DNA from: Amaricoccus macauensis
Lineage (GTDB): Bacteria > Pseudomonadota > Alphaproteobacteria > Rhodobacterales > Rhodobacteraceae
Direction of reading: 5' to 3'
NCBI RefSeq assembly: GCF_014201905.1
Contig: NZ_JACHFM010000002.1
Location: 558,001-622,000 of the forward strand
Length of the DNA stretch: 64,000 bases
A program made the translations under genes and the position numbers. This document shows positions 1 through 8,600 of this stretch, piece by piece. Position 1 is the first letter of the stretch. Each line of letters opens with the position of its first letter. A model generated the notes under the pieces. The model did no database searches, had not been told where the DNA came from, and saw only the letters and a program-made list of their open reading frames with translations.

Positions 1-1
1 T

Positions 2-55
2 GCCACGTTCAACGGCGGGCGCGCCCGGGATATGGTGGCGGCTGCATCCGTATGA
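2..55 (+). CDS. 3' end of an upstream gene (partial)
   Basis: An open frame enters from the left edge and reads 17 codons (ATFNGGRARDMVAAASV) to a TGA at 53-55. That stop directly abuts the GTG start of the export gene, a spacing typical of the tightly packed operon that follows. The fragment is too short to identify. The other two forward frames are also open here, so this frame is chosen only from the gene junction. Confidence 0.3.
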   Translation, partial: ATFNGGRARDMVAAASV

Positions 56-1294
56 GTGGGTCCGGTTACGCCAGTGTCAGGTTTGTTGCGAGTTGGGTTC
101 AACCCGTCTGCCGCGTGGCTTCTCGGGCCCGCGCTCTGGGTGGCGTTGCCGATGCAGGCACGCGCCGACTATCTGGTACAGCGCGGCGACGTGCTCTTCG
201 TCTCCATCGCCGAGGATCATGACGCCGGGCGCGAGGCGAAGGTGAACGCCGATGGCCGGATCATGTTGCCGCACATCGGCGGCGTCATGGTCGCCGGCAG
301 TGACCTCGACACCATCCGGCACCGCATTGAATCCTCGCTCAGCGATCAGGCGATCATCCGCAAGCCGACTGTCGTGGTGGAGGTCTCGACCTACCGCCCG
401 GTCTACGTGGGTGGGGCGGTCGCCCGTCCGGGCGCGATCGGCTTCGACGTCGGGCTCACGGTGCGGCAGGCGCTGGTCCTCGCCGGCGGGGTCGACCGCT
501 CCGGTGACCCGAAGCTGCCGACCACCGAGGCCCTGCTGGAGCTGAAGGCGAAGTTCAAGACCAACGCCGCGGAGCTCGTCGACGTCGACGGGTCGATCGC
601 CCGCCTGCGGGCGGCCCTGACCGAGTCGCCGAAGATGGACACCGCGGGTGTGGCGCGGGCCGGCGTCGCGCCGCAGGACACCGCGTCGATCCTGTCGCTT
701 GACGACGACCTGTTGCGCGACGAGCTCGCGACGCGCGCCGCCGATGCCGCGCACCTCGAGGATCTGGTAAGTCTCGTCGATTTCGAGATCGACACTCTCG
801 CGAAGCAGGCGACACTGCAGGAAGCAGAGCAGAAGTCGCAGCAATCGGAGGTCGAGACTGCGACAAAGCTCCATGAAAAGGGGCTCCTGCCGCTGCCGCG
901 CGTGCAGGAGCTGGAGCGCGAGCGCTCGCGGCTGCAGCGCGACCTGCTCGAGAACCAGTCCTTCACCGCGCGGGCGCAGCAGAATAAGGCGTCAAGCGAG
1001 TACGATCTCCGGTCGGCCGATGCGAAATGGCGCGTGGACCTTCAGGAGAAGCTGCGCGGCGCACTCGTGCATCGCATGAAACTCAAGGCCGAGTCCGAGG
1101 TCATCGCCGGTAGTCTGGTCGCCGCGGGGGTGTCGCTCGTCGGTGATGACGCGTTCGACGCGGTGACACCGGAAGTCATCATTCACCGGAATGTCGAGGG
1201 CCACGATCAGACCATCGACGCAGATATGGACACCGAGATCCTGCCGGCCGACGTCCTCGACGTCTCGGTCGCGACAGGGGGGAGCGCGGGATGA
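56..1294 (+). CDS. Polysaccharide export protein, Wza/ExoF-like
   Basis: Predicted periplasmic or outer-membrane export protein for exopolysaccharide. The 412-residue product starts at a GTG and has a likely signal peptide ending at ...MQARA (about residue 37). It then has a polysaccharide-export domain (DYLVQRGDVLFVSI, about 38-110) and an SLBB-like segment (RPVYVGGAVARPGAIG, about 113-145). A long charged, helical, coiled-coil-like region follows (about 225-345). Length and the coiled-coil extension resemble rhizobial ExoF more than enterobacterial Wza. There is no lipobox cysteine, so it is probably not a lipoprotein. The ATGA overlap with the next glycosyltransferase indicates one operon. 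Family is confident; the exact start is moderately sure. Confidence 0.85.
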   Translation: MGPVTPVSGLLRVGFNPSAAWLLGPALWVALPMQARADYLVQRGDVLFVSIAEDHDAGREAKVNADGRIMLPHIGGVMVAGSDLDTIRHRIESSLSDQAIIRKPTVVVEVSTYRPVYVGGAVARPGAIGFDVGLTVRQALVLAGGVDRSGDPKLPTTEALLELKAKFKTNAAELVDVDGSIARLRAALTESPKMDTAGVARAGVAPQDTASILSLDDDLLRDELATRAADAAHLEDLVSLVDFEIDTLAKQATLQEAEQKSQQSEVETATKLHEKGLLPLPRVQELERERSRLQRDLLENQSFTARAQQNKASSEYDLRSADAKWRVDLQEKLRGALVHRMKLKAESEVIAGSLVAAGVSLVGDDAFDAVTPEVIIHRNVEGHDQTIDADMDTEILPADVLDVSVATGGSAG

Positions 1295-2271
1295 CCGAGG
1301 CCACTGCATCGTCAGCGGCGGCACAGACGCCGCGCCTGAGCGTGATCATCAACAATTACAATTACGCGGGCTTCGTCTCGCGCGCGATCGACAGCGTCCT
1401 TGCCGAAGGCCACCCGGAGACGGAAATCGTGGTCGTCGACGACGGCTCGACCGACGGCTCCCGCGAGGTTCTCGCGAGCTACGGCGACCGGATCGCCACG
1501 GTGCTGCAGGTGAACCAGGGGCAGGCGGCGGCGATCAACGCCGGGGTGCGCGCTGCCCGCGGCGACGTGCTCCTGTTCCTCGACGCCGACGACTGGATCC
1601 TGCCCGGTCGCCTCAGGGCGGTCGATGCGGCGTTCGCGGCCAATCCGGAGGCCGCGCTCGTCTACCATCGTCTGCAACCGATGCGTTCCGATGGCACGCT
1701 GGTCATGAAGACGATCCCGCGCACGCTGGGCGCGGGCAATCTCGTGCCGCAACTGGTGCGAAGCGCCGGCTGGTGGGACTTTCCGCTGACCTCCGCGCTC
1801 GCCGTGCGCAAGGGCGCGTGGTATGCGGCCGGGCCGATCCCGCCGGAGTTCCGCATTTCGGCCGACGCCTGGATCGTCGGCATCCTGCCCTTCATCGGCC
1901 CGGTGGTGGCATTGCCGGAGGCGCTTGGCGCCTACCGCATTCACCAGAACACCTGGTACCGGGCGACTGAGGACGCGGGCACGCTTCGCAAGCGCATGGC
2001 ACACTGGAAGGCCACGGTGCAGGTGACGAACCGCTGGCTGATTGCCCAGGGGCGGCCCGAACGGCTGAGCCTCGCCGACCACCATCCTTATCATGTGGCC
2101 GCCGCGCGGCTCTCGGGCGTCACCGTCCGCGAGCGCCTTGGCCTGCTGCTGGCGGGCCTGACGTTCCGGGGCGAGGCGGACCTCGCGCGCCGCGTGCGCC
2201 GGACACTCGTCACCGCCCGTGATCTTCCGTCCCGTGGCGCCGGTGCCGCGCTGACCGAGAGTTCCGAATGA
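1291..2271 (+). CDS. Glycosyltransferase, family 2 (GT-A)
   Basis: Probable cytoplasmic sugar transferase of the exopolysaccharide repeat-unit pathway. The 326-residue protein opens with the GT2 core LSVIINNYNY, then the nucleotide-sugar motif VVVDDGSTDGS (about 48-57) and the metal-binding DXD-type motif LFLDADDW (about 95-102). No membrane segments are evident, so it is probably soluble or peripheral. It overlaps the export gene by 4 nt and the next glycosyltransferase by 4 nt, implying translational coupling. Donor and acceptor sugars cannot be inferred. Confidence 0.9.
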   Translation: MTEATASSAAAQTPRLSVIINNYNYAGFVSRAIDSVLAEGHPETEIVVVDDGSTDGSREVLASYGDRIATVLQVNQGQAAAINAGVRAARGDVLLFLDADDWILPGRLRAVDAAFAANPEAALVYHRLQPMRSDGTLVMKTIPRTLGAGNLVPQLVRSAGWWDFPLTSALAVRKGAWYAAGPIPPEFRISADAWIVGILPFIGPVVALPEALGAYRIHQNTWYRATEDAGTLRKRMAHWKATVQVTNRWLIAQGRPERLSLADHHPYHVAAARLSGVTVRERLGLLLAGLTFRGEADLARRVRRTLVTARDLPSRGAGAALTESSE

Positions 2272-3371
2272 AGCCGCTTCTTCTGGTCTCCGAGATCGAG
2301 GACTACACGATCTCCTTCGCCAACGGGCTCGCCCGGCACGTGCCGGTGATCCTCGGCGTTCCTGCGCGCCGCTATGCGAGCTTTGCGAGCTGCTTTCATC
2401 CGGGCGTCGATCTGCGCCTGCTCGACTGGCCGCGGCACTCGAGCCCGAAGAATCCGGCGTTTCTGATGTCGCTCACCCGGCTCGTCCGGCGCGAGCAGCC
2501 GAGTATCGTGCATCTTCTGTCCAACAACACGATCTGGCTCAACTTCGCCGCGCCGCTCTGGCGGCCGATCCCGCTCCTGACGACGGTGCATGACGTGCGC
2601 GTCCACCCCGGCGATCACGAGACAAAAGTCCTGCCGAACTGGGCAACGACGATGATCGCGCGGCAGTCGGACGGCATCGTCGTCCATGGCGAAGGACTGC
2701 GCACGCTCGCGGTCGATCGCTTCCGCAAGCCGGCCGAGCGGGTGCATGTCCTCGCGCATCCCTCGATCCAGCGCTACACCGAGCTTGCGGCGAACGAGGG
2801 GCTGCGGCCCGCATTGAACCGGCCCTTCACCCTGCTGCTCTTCGGTCGGATCATGGCCTACAAGGGCCTGACGACGCTGCTCCGGGCGGAGAAGGCGCTG
2901 GGCGACCGGGTGCCGGATCTGCGCGTGGTGATCGCCGGGCGCGGTGACGATCCGATGATGTTCCGCGACGAAATGGGCGATCCGGCGCGCTACGAGGTGC
3001 ACCACGGCTATGTCGAGGACCGCAAGACCGCCCAGCTCTTTCTCGACTGCGACGCGGTGGTGCTGCCCTATTCCGAGGCATCGCAGAGCGGCGTGCTGAA
3101 CCTCGCCGCTGCCTTCGGCAAGCCGGTGATCGTGACCGACGTGGGGGAGCTGCGCGCCACCGTCGAGCCGAATGGCCTCGGCCTCGTGGTGCCGCCGGAC
3201 GACCCCGCCGCCCTCGCGGACGCAATCGCGAGCCTCGCGAACGGACCCGAGCGGCTGGCCGCGCTCGGCACCCAGGCCCGCGCCTGGGCCGATGGCCCGA
3301 ACGCGCCGGAAACCGTTGGCGCCCATGCCGTCGACCTCTATCGCCGCATCATCAGGGAGCACGGCCGATGA
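2268..3371 (+). CDS. Glycosyltransferase, family 4 (GT-B)
   Basis: Probable retaining GT-B glycosyltransferase of the exopolysaccharide operon, 367 residues. The C-terminal donor-binding domain is clear: LLLFGRIMAYKGL, then VVLPYSEASQSGVLNLA, where E-x7-E is replaced by an E-x-S-G arrangement common in GT4, and KPVIVTDVGEL. The N-terminal half carries the acceptor-domain pattern (HLLSNNTIW, TTVHDVRVHPGDH). It is coupled by 4-nt overlaps on both sides. Substrate unknown. Confidence 0.9.
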   Translation: MKPLLLVSEIEDYTISFANGLARHVPVILGVPARRYASFASCFHPGVDLRLLDWPRHSSPKNPAFLMSLTRLVRREQPSIVHLLSNNTIWLNFAAPLWRPIPLLTTVHDVRVHPGDHETKVLPNWATTMIARQSDGIVVHGEGLRTLAVDRFRKPAERVHVLAHPSIQRYTELAANEGLRPALNRPFTLLLFGRIMAYKGLTTLLRAEKALGDRVPDLRVVIAGRGDDPMMFRDEMGDPARYEVHHGYVEDRKTAQLFLDCDAVVLPYSEASQSGVLNLAAAFGKPVIVTDVGELRATVEPNGLGLVVPPDDPAALADAIASLANGPERLAALGTQARAWADGPNAPETVGAHAVDLYRRIIREHGR

Positions 3372-4465
3372 CCGCCACGGTCCGACACTACGTCTCCGGC
3401 GGCCGCGAGCGGGGCGGTGGCATCGGCCGGCTGGTCGGCAACATCGTCGATGCGGCGGCAGAGGGTGGAGTGGAACATCTCGTCACCGACACCCGTGGTC
3501 CCCGCTGGTCCGTGCCGGGCTCGCCGCTCCGCCTCTCGGCGGCGCTTGCGACGCTCGCAGGCGACCGGCTTGCCGCGCCGAGGCGCATCCAGCATATCCA
3601 CATCGCCGGTCGCGGCTCGACCGCGCGCAAGCTCGTGCTGACCGCCGCCGCCCGGTCGATCGGCGCGCCGTATGTCCTGCACCTGCACGACTACGACTAT
3701 GCCCGGGACTATACCCGCCGCTCGCCGCGCCTGCAGGCCGCGATCCGCGCCATGTTCGCCGCCGCCGAGCGGGTGATCGTGCTTGGCAATCGCGATGCGG
3801 GCACGATGACAGGCCTTCTCGGGGTGCCGGCGGAGCGCGTCGAGATCTTTCACAACTGCGTCCCCGATCCGGGGGAGACGCCGCCCCGTCGCCCGGGCGC
3901 GGCGCCCCGTATCGTCTTTCTCGGCCAGCTCAGCGAGCGCAAGGGCGTGCCGGAGTTGCTTCAGGCACTGGCAAGCCCAAGCCTCGCCGCGCTCGACTGG
4001 CAGGCGGTCCTCGCCGGCGACGGTCCGGTCGAGGGCTACCGGGCCGACGCGGATCGCCTCGGGCTTGCAAACCGCGTGTCGATGCCGGGCTGGCTCGGGC
4101 TCACCGATACCCGCGCGCTCTGCGCCGACGCCGATATCCTCGTCCTGCCGTCATACTCCGAGGGCATGGCCATGGCGGTGATCGAGGGCCTCGCCCATGG
4201 GCTCGCGGTGGTGACGACCCGCGTCGGCGCCCACGAAGAAGCCATCACCGACGGCCGGACCGGCCGTTTTGTCCCCGTCGGCGACGTGTCGGCGCTTGCC
4301 GGGGCGCTCGCGCGCCTCGTCGCCGATCCGACCGAGCGTGCCCGCCTTGGTTCCGAGGGCCGCGCGCTCTTCCTCTCCCGTTTCAGTATGTCCGCCTACA
4401 TGCGGCGTCTCGACGGCCTCTATGACCGCCTCGTCGAGACTGCCCGCGCCATCCCGGCGGAGTGA
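3368..4465 (+). CDS. Glycosyltransferase, family 4 (GT-B)
   Basis: Second GT-B enzyme of the operon, 365 residues. The glycine-rich N-terminal loop (RERGGGIGRLVGN) and the donor-domain sequence IVFLGQLSERKGVPELL are typical of GT4. The motif PSYSEGMAMAVIEGLAHG contains the conserved E-x7-E pair. It is only distantly similar to the preceding GT4, so a recent duplication is unlikely. It begins inside the previous stop and ends at a TGA overlapping a possible GTG start of the downstream kinase gene. Substrate unknown. Confidence 0.9.
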   Translation: MTATVRHYVSGGRERGGGIGRLVGNIVDAAAEGGVEHLVTDTRGPRWSVPGSPLRLSAALATLAGDRLAAPRRIQHIHIAGRGSTARKLVLTAAARSIGAPYVLHLHDYDYARDYTRRSPRLQAAIRAMFAAAERVIVLGNRDAGTMTGLLGVPAERVEIFHNCVPDPGETPPRRPGAAPRIVFLGQLSERKGVPELLQALASPSLAALDWQAVLAGDGPVEGYRADADRLGLANRVSMPGWLGLTDTRALCADADILVLPSYSEGMAMAVIEGLAHGLAVVTTRVGAHEEAITDGRTGRFVPVGDVSALAGALARLVADPTERARLGSEGRALFLSRFSMSAYMRRLDGLYDRLVETARAIPAE

Positions 4466-4473
4466 GTACCGGT

Positions 4474-6672
4474 ATGACACATTTCGACAAGCTGTCCCGA
4501 TCCATGATCCGTCCGGCGCCGACGCCGGTGCAGCTCCGGGAGGAGGAACTCGACCTCTTTTCGGTGTTCAGGCTCATCCGACGCAGGATCTGGCTGATCC
4601 TGATCGTCGGTGCGGTGCTGACCGCACTGGCGCTGCCGGCCATCCTCGGGATGGAACGGCCCTACTATGGCCAGTCGCGGCTCCTGATCCAGCAGCCGAT
4701 CACCAGCGCGCTCGGGACCGATCCCAACAGCCGACCGGCGCCGCTCGACCCGAACACCGAGATCGAGCGTCTGCTCGCCCGGCCGATCGCCGTCAGGATG
4801 GTTCAGGAGTTTCACCTCGACCGGCTGGAGGAGTTCAACCCGAGCCTGAAGCCGGTGCCGGCGTTCACCGCGTGGGTGGACGGGGCCAAACGGTGGCTCA
4901 AGGGCGAAGCCGAACCGGTGGCGCCAAGCCAGGCCGACATCATGGAAGAGGTGATCGCGGGCTACTACAACGGGCTCGTCGTGCGGCGCAGCGGCACCAC
5001 CGACGTGATCGAGATCGGCTTCAGCTCGCTCGACCCGCAGCTCGCGGCCGACATCCCGAATGCTCTCGTGCGCATCTACCTCGATGCCCGCGACAGCGGC
5101 GTTCGGGGCCGCGTCAGCGAGGCCGAAGCCTGGCTCGCGCCGCAGATCGAAGCGCAGCGGGAGCGGCTCGAAAGCGCGCTCACCGAAGTGAAGGCGTTCC
5201 GCGACTCCTCCGGCCTTGTCTCCGATGATGCCCGCAGCGATGCGGCGCGGACGATCTCCGTGCTCACCGCGCGGCAGGCCGAGCTTTCGACGGAGAGCGC
5301 CGACGCGGCGGCCGCGCTCGCCAGCCTGCAGGCAAGGCGCGGCACGCCCGAGGCCGCTCAGGCGGTCGACACCGAGGCCATGGCCGGGCTCCGCCGCAGC
5401 CTGCAACAGCAGCAGAGCCAGCTTCAGCGCCTGCTCGAAGTCTATGGCGAAAACTACGGGCCGGTCCTCGACGCCCGCAGTTCGATCCGCGAGACCCAGA
5501 GCGCGATCGTCGGCGAGGTCGACCGCACCATTCAGGCATTGCAGGCGAAGCTCGCCTCGTTCGACCGGGAAAGCGTCGCCAACGCGAGCGGTCTCGATGA
5601 GGCACGGGGACGACTCACGCGGCTGAACGGTTCCCAGAACCAGCTCGCGGCGCTCACCTCGACGGTCGACCGCGAGCAGAAGGCGCTCGACCTGCTGGAG
5701 GACCAGCGCCGCGAGTTGAGCCGCAGGAGCGACGTGCCGGTGGCCGAGGCCGAGATCCTGTCGCCCGCGTCGGTGCCGCTCGAGCCTGCGGGCCGCGGCA
5801 AACTCATCTACCTGATCGGCGCCATGGTGGCGGCCGGCAGTATCGCGCTCACCGTCGCGCTCGTGTGCGAGATGCTCGACACAGGCCTGCGCAGTCCGCA
5901 GCAGCTCGCGCGCCTGCCCGGCGTGATGAGCGGCGGCCTCGTGCCGGCGCTCGGCAAGGACGAGGTGGAAGACCTGCGCGAGACCCTGCGCAGGCGGCGC
6001 GGCGGCATGTTCGCCGAGGCGGCGCGCGGTCTCATCCATTCGCTGGAGCGATCGAACGACGGGGTCCTGCCGGAGAGCATCCTCGTGACCTCGGCGCTTC
6101 CGGGCGAGGGCAAGTCGACCCTCTCGCTGGCACTGGCGCTCGAACTCGCGGCAGGCGGGCGCAAGGTGCTGCTCGTCGATACCGACCTGCGGCAGGGACA
6201 CCTGGCCGAGACCTTCGGCGTCGGCGGCGCGTCCGGCCTGCTCGATCTGATCGCCGGAGACGTGACTGCCGAGGAGATCATCCGTCACGACCCGGTGAGC
6301 CGGGTGGACTTCGTGACCCGGGGCAGTGCCGAGGCGTTCGGCGCCTTGCGCGAGCCGCGGCAACTGGCCGCACTCCTCCGCGTCGCAAAGGCGCGCGGTG
6401 CGGTGGTGATCTTCGACAGCGCGCCGGTGCTCGCCACCACCGAGACGGCAATCCTCGCCGGCGTCGCCGAACGCTCGCTCCTCGTCCTGCGCTGGGGCAA
6501 GACGCCCCGCCGCGCTGCCGATCTCGCGGTGGCGGAGATCGGTGCGCAGACGTCGGGGCCGATTCTCGCCACGATGAATGCGGTCGATCTCGCGCGTCAC
6601 GCCCAGTACGGCTATCACGACGCGGGCATGTTTGCCGGCCGGCTGGCCAAGTACTACCCGGGCGGCCGCTGA
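4474..6672 (+). CDS. Polysaccharide co-polymerase with BY-kinase domain (Wzc/ExoP-like)
   Basis: Inner-membrane chain-length determinant fused to a cytoplasmic bacterial tyrosine kinase, 732 residues. A Wzz-type domain has one membrane segment near 45-65 and another near 445-470, bracketing a long periplasmic coiled coil. The kinase domain follows with Walker A (SALPGEGKST), Walker A' (VLLVDTDLR) and Walker B (VVIFDSAPVL). The C-terminal tail has a short tyrosine cluster (QYGYHD and KYY) where autophosphorylation is expected. An ATG at 4474 is preferred over the GTG at 4462 because GGCGGAG lies 11 nt before it. It is the last gene of this operon seen here and regulates polymer length and export in the family. 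Confidence 0.9.
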   Translation: MTHFDKLSRSMIRPAPTPVQLREEELDLFSVFRLIRRRIWLILIVGAVLTALALPAILGMERPYYGQSRLLIQQPITSALGTDPNSRPAPLDPNTEIERLLARPIAVRMVQEFHLDRLEEFNPSLKPVPAFTAWVDGAKRWLKGEAEPVAPSQADIMEEVIAGYYNGLVVRRSGTTDVIEIGFSSLDPQLAADIPNALVRIYLDARDSGVRGRVSEAEAWLAPQIEAQRERLESALTEVKAFRDSSGLVSDDARSDAARTISVLTARQAELSTESADAAAALASLQARRGTPEAAQAVDTEAMAGLRRSLQQQQSQLQRLLEVYGENYGPVLDARSSIRETQSAIVGEVDRTIQALQAKLASFDRESVANASGLDEARGRLTRLNGSQNQLAALTSTVDREQKALDLLEDQRRELSRRSDVPVAEAEILSPASVPLEPAGRGKLIYLIGAMVAAGSIALTVALVCEMLDTGLRSPQQLARLPGVMSGGLVPALGKDEVEDLRETLRRRRGGMFAEAARGLIHSLERSNDGVLPESILVTSALPGEGKSTLSLALALELAAGGRKVLLVDTDLRQGHLAETFGVGGASGLLDLIAGDVTAEEIIRHDPVSRVDFVTRGSAEAFGALREPRQLAALLRVAKARGAVVIFDSAPVLATTETAILAGVAERSLLVLRWGKTPRRAADLAVAEIGAQTSGPILATMNAVDLARHAQYGYHDAGMFAGRLAKYYPGGR

Positions 6673-6688
6673 CGGCGGTCGTCCGCCT

Positions 6689-6722
6689 GTGTCCCCGGGC
6701 CGTGTCCCCGGGCCGTGTCCCC
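6689..6722. repeat. 13-bp tandem repeat, 2.6 copies
   Basis: The unit GTGTCCCCGGGCC occurs at 6689-6701 and 6702-6714, with a partial third copy at 6715-6722. It fills most of the 58-bp convergent spacer between the tyrosine-kinase gene and the secreted protein gene on the other strand. It is a simple tandem duplication with no obvious function. Confidence 0.9.
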
Positions 6723-6730
6723 AGCGGGCG

Positions 6731-7228
6731 TCAGTTGCCGGGGCCGCGAATGTCGCGGCATGCGTCGCGGAGCTTCGGCTCCGCGCTCTTCTTCAGTTCC
6801 GCCTCGATCGTCGGCGCGAAGGCCGCGAGGATCGGCCCGAGGCTGCCGCCGAAGTCGCTGAGGCGCACGTCGATCGTCTCGATTGCGCAATCGGCGAGGG
6901 TAAGTCCGGCTTCGGCTTCTACCGTGGCGGCTGCATCGCCGGAAAAGCCGCTGTCGGGCGACGTCTCGCAGGTGAGCCTCCCGTCGAGATCCATCGACAG
7001 GCGATCGCCTTCAAGCCGGAGTGTCGCGGTGTCGAGGCGCACATCCTTCAGCCGATCCACGCCGATCGTCATTCCGAACTGCTTGGTCCGCAGTCCCTGA
7101 CAAGGGTTCTGCGCGGCGATGAGGTCCTCCACCACCGTCCGCGGCGCCGCCCGGACGCCGGTTCCGAGGCCAAGTGTGACCACCACCGCCACCGCGGTCA
7201 TCGCCGATAGTCTGCCTGCGCTTCGCAT
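6731..7228 (-). CDS. Secreted protein of unknown function
   Basis: A 165-residue protein with a clear signal peptide (MRSAGRLSAM, then a hydrophobic run ending GTGVRA) and a predicted mature start at APRTVVEDL. The mature part has four cysteines (NPCQGL, LTCETS, LADCAIE, RDACRD), enough for two disulfides in the periplasm. It has alternating beta-like segments and an amphipathic C-terminal helix. I do not recognise the family. The reading frame stays open far upstream, but the ATG before the signal peptide is the sensible start. It ends convergently with the polysaccharide operon and is followed upstream by the LigD-type gene on the same strand. Confidence 0.7.
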   Translation of the reverse strand: MRSAGRLSAMTAVAVVVTLGLGTGVRAAPRTVVEDLIAAQNPCQGLRTKQFGMTIGVDRLKDVRLDTATLRLEGDRLSMDLDGRLTCETSPDSGFSGDAAATVEAEAGLTLADCAIETIDVRLSDFGGSLGPILAAFAPTIEAELKKSAEPKLRDACRDIRGPGN

Positions 7229-7268
7229 CAGCCGTCTCCCCGTCAGGTCGGACGCGGCTGCTCCCGGC

Positions 7269-8123
7269 CTAACCCGCTGGCAGCGGCCGGGCCGCGTCGC
7301 GAAACTCCGACCACGGGTCGGGCGCGTCAAGCCGGGCCGGGGCATTCCGCACGGTGAAATGATCGGGGCCGATCGCTGTCCCGAGCTCGCCCCACGCGAG
7401 TGGCATCGAGACCGGCGCACCCGGCCGGGCGCGCGCGCCCCAGGCAACCACCGCCGTGTTGTTGCGCCCGTTCCGCAGATAGTCGATGAGAATGCGCCCC
7501 TTGCGGTCCGCCTTGGCGACGGTCGCCACATAGCGCTCGGGCGCCTCCGTCGCCATGGCGTGCGCCATCTGGTCGGTGAACGCCTTGACCGCATCCCATC
7601 CTGCGCGCGGGACGAGCGGTGCGACCACGTGAAGCCCCTTGCCCCCGGACGTCTTGACGAAGGCGGCGAGCCCGGCCGCCTCCAGCCGCTCGCGGATTTC
7701 CCGGGCAGCGTCGATCACCGCCTGCCAGTCCACGCCCTCGCCGGGGTCGAGATCCATCACCAGCTGGTCGGGGTGCTCGAGATCGGCCCGCGTCGCCTGC
7801 CAGGTGTGAATTTCGAGGGCGGCGCCCTGCACCAGCGCCGTTAGTCCGTCGAGATCATCGACCGCGATGATCGGTGCGTCGCTCGAGTCGCCCGGATCGT
7901 CGAAAGCCTCGATCTCGTCGCCCATGCCGCGCCACGGATGCTTCTGGAAGAAGCACGTGCCGTTGATCCCTTCCGGACAGCGCAGGAGTGCGATCGGTCG
8001 GTCGATGAGATGCGGCGCGATGCGCGGCCAGACCCGCACGTAGTAGTCCGCAAGCCCTTGCTTGGTCAGACCGACGTCGGGCCAATAGACCCGGTCGGGA
8101 TGGGTAAGGGCCAGCGATCGCAT
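7269..8123 (-). CDS. ligD: Stand-alone LigD-type polymerase/primase domain
   Basis: Archaeo-eukaryotic primase-like polymerase of the non-homologous end-joining family, 284 residues, matching only the polymerase domain of LigD. Visible motifs are the opening ALTHPDRVYWPD, the metal-binding pair MDLDPGEG, the nucleotide-binding SGGKGLHV and the third acidic motif LIDYLRNGRNN. The ligase and phosphoesterase domains of full LigD are absent, and neither ku nor a ligase gene is in the window. The ATG at 8123 is preferred over an in-frame TTG at 8138. Expected role is gap filling or short RNA/DNA synthesis in double-strand-break repair. The domain assignment is strong; the biological role is inferred. 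Confidence 0.9.
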   Translation of the reverse strand: MRSLALTHPDRVYWPDVGLTKQGLADYYVRVWPRIAPHLIDRPIALLRCPEGINGTCFFQKHPWRGMGDEIEAFDDPGDSSDAPIIAVDDLDGLTALVQGAALEIHTWQATRADLEHPDQLVMDLDPGEGVDWQAVIDAAREIRERLEAAGLAAFVKTSGGKGLHVVAPLVPRAGWDAVKAFTDQMAHAMATEAPERYVATVAKADRKGRILIDYLRNGRNNTAVVAWGARARPGAPVSMPLAWGELGTAIGPDHFTVRNAPARLDAPDPWSEFRDAARPLPAG

Positions 8124-8276
8124 CCGCAATGAACGCAAGCGACGGCCACAGGGTTCCGGCAGGGGTTCCGGTTGTGGCGGATATGCCTCGGCCGGGCGGC
8201 ATCCGTCGGCGGCGACTTGCCCGGACGGGCGTGGTATCCAAGATCCCGCGGAAGGATGACCCCGCCCGGGAGTGAT

Positions 8277-8597
8277 ATGGTGATGATGCGTTTCAGTCTG
8301 GCAAAGGTTCTCGCCCCTCGGCTCGTCGCCACGGGGCTTGTCGCCGCGGGCCTTCTGGCGGCCGGGCTCACGGTCGCGCCGGTTCGGGCGCAGGAGCGTG
8401 AGAAGTGCTTCGGCGTGGCGAAGGCCGGCCAGAACGAGGGTCTTGCATCCGGGCCGGGCAAGAGCACGATCGACTTTCAGGGCGATGCGTGGGTCTGGGT
8501 TCCGGCGGGCTCCTGCGCCACCATCACCCTGCCGGTGCAGGGCGACGGCACCCCGCGGCGTGGCGCGATCCAGCCGCTGGCCCGCGATCGGGGCTGA
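8277..8597 (+). CDS. DUF2282/bufferin-like secreted protein with two cysteines lost
   Basis: A 106-residue exported protein with a signal peptide ending PVRAQ and the DUF2282 hallmark [12 protein letters not shown], followed by [18 protein letters not shown]2282 proteins, now called BufA1-type bufferins, normally carry four cysteines. The two middle ones (NDC...SCAG in the family pattern I recall) are missing here, replaced by NEGLASGPG. Only the first and last cysteines remain. No modifying enzyme genes (DUF692 or DUF2063) are adjacent. The ATG at 8277 follows CCCGGGAG. It is convergent with the next gene, 3 nt apart. Family placement is from memory and moderately confident. Confidence 0.7.
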   Translation: MVMMRFSLAKVLAPRLVATGLVAAGLLAAGLTVAPVRAQEREKCFGVAKAGQNEGLASGPGKSTIDFQGDAWVWVPAGSCATITLPVQGDGTPRRGAIQPLARDRG

Positions 8598-8600
8598 GCC

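Noticed and set aside
77-874. Long minus-strand open frames opposite the export gene and opposite most other genes
   Set aside because: High GC makes antisense frames long. They lack family motifs, are Arg/Pro-rich and lie wholly inside well-supported genes.
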